IMG/VR virus record: IMGVR_UViG_3300021185_002720
Span: 1 to 64,000 of that record
Strand: one strand, 5' to 3'
DNA length: 64,000 nucleotides
Source of the DNA: a virus
The translations under genes and the position numbers were made by a program. The notes beneath the pieces were generated by a model. The model did not search any database. It was given only the letters and a program-made list of their open reading frames with translations, and had not been told where the DNA came from. Positions 63,843 to 64,000 of the stretch are shown here, piece after piece. How positions within the stretch are numbered: position 1 is the first letter of the stretch; each line of letters begins with the position of its first letter.

Positions 63843-64000
63843 ATGAGAATAAAAAATATAGGTTTTATACAACACCCAACTATTAAAAAAGCTATTATGG
63901 CTCATGTGATTACTGACGAAGGTAAACGCATTTCCATAGTATGTGGAGAGGGTATGTACAGTTCATCAAGAGCTGGGAATCGAGCAGAGTGTACAAGCAT
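63843..64000 (+). CDS. Partial protein at window end
   Basis: 52 residues visible and still open at the window edge: RIKNIGFIQHPTIKKAIMAHVITDEGKRISIVCGEGMYSSSRAG. The VCGEG.YS pattern recalls short conserved phage proteins. Function unknown. Confidence 0.6.
   Translation, partial: MRIKNIGFIQHPTIKKAIMAHVITDEGKRISIVCGEGMYSSSRAGNRAECTS

Overview
The window is a stretch of a large tailed double-stranded DNA phage genome, AT-rich and very densely packed. Every convincing gene is on the + strand, most neighbours overlap by ATGA or TAATG, and no gap exceeds about 240 bases. A marine Bacteroidetes (Flavobacteriia) host is suggested by four things: (i) at least 13 promoters with the Bacteroidetes layout TTG-N19/20-TAnnTTTA, (ii) A-rich leaders without Shine-Dalgarno sequences, (iii) Bacteroidetes-type families (an H1-like histone, a DUF6580-like membrane protein, a lipoprotein ending in a domain like a type IX secretion sorting domain), and (iv) phage genes of the marine T4-like kind (Zn-ribbon protein, QueD/QueE/FolE, sulfotransferases, 2OG oxygenases). 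No terminase, portal or major capsid gene is present, so this is only part of the genome.

Layout. 1-11.8 kb: a 7-deazaguanine DNA-modification region (QueC, QueD, QueE, ferredoxin, FolE, DpdA-like transglycosylase, DpdN-like formyltransferase, bimodular QueF) with a carbamoyltransferase, a sulfotransferase, a cupin isomerase, a MazG-like hydrolase, one tRNA-Ala and a virion-fibre gene among them. 11.8-19.4 kb: J-domain protein, family A DNA polymerase, Hsp20, GroES, GroEL and NAD synthetase. 19.4-24.3 kb: membrane proteins, H1-like protein, purine salvage (Apt, nucleosidase), a 2OG oxygenase and two glycosyltransferases. 24.4-27.1 kb: a putative virion protein and small genes. 27.3-32.8 kb: a seven-gene export module (signal-peptide proteins, lipoprotein, CsgG-like protein, outer-membrane barrel with a long disordered acidic region). 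32.9-35.6 kb: a likely lysis cassette (holin-like, YkuD-like cell-wall enzyme, overlapping spanin-like pair) and a conserved membrane protein. 35.7-37.4 kb: Nmad1/DUF1599, a Cas4/RecB-like nuclease, a ribbon-helix-helix protein. 37.4-52.7 kb: a 15-kb glycan cassette (GT4, GT2, TylF-like methyltransferase, NeuB, NeuA-like, pyruvyltransferase-like, GT42-like, APS kinase, sulfotransferase). 52.7-64 kb: small phage genes, a secreted transglycosylase, two SGNH hydrolases, DUF932, TagD-like, ferredoxin-NADP reductase and a second 2OG oxygenase.

How it fits together. FolE-QueD-QueE-QueC-QueF would make preQ1 from GTP, DpdA would exchange it for guanine in DNA, and the DpdN-like enzyme would formylate it. 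The predicted product is 2'-deoxy-7-(formylamino)methyl-7-deazaguanine, a known anti-restriction modification. Phage ferredoxin and ferredoxin reductase could supply electrons to QueE. The glycan cassette, with its own sialic-acid-type and PAPS chemistry, looks able to build a sulfated, nonulosonic-acid-containing glycan. The CsgG-like export module sits directly before lysis and is the least explained part of the window. Two repeated intergenic motifs suggest two expression classes: host-type promoters before replication, chaperone and metabolic genes, and a TATTTATA element just after stop codons, mostly before structural and lysis genes.
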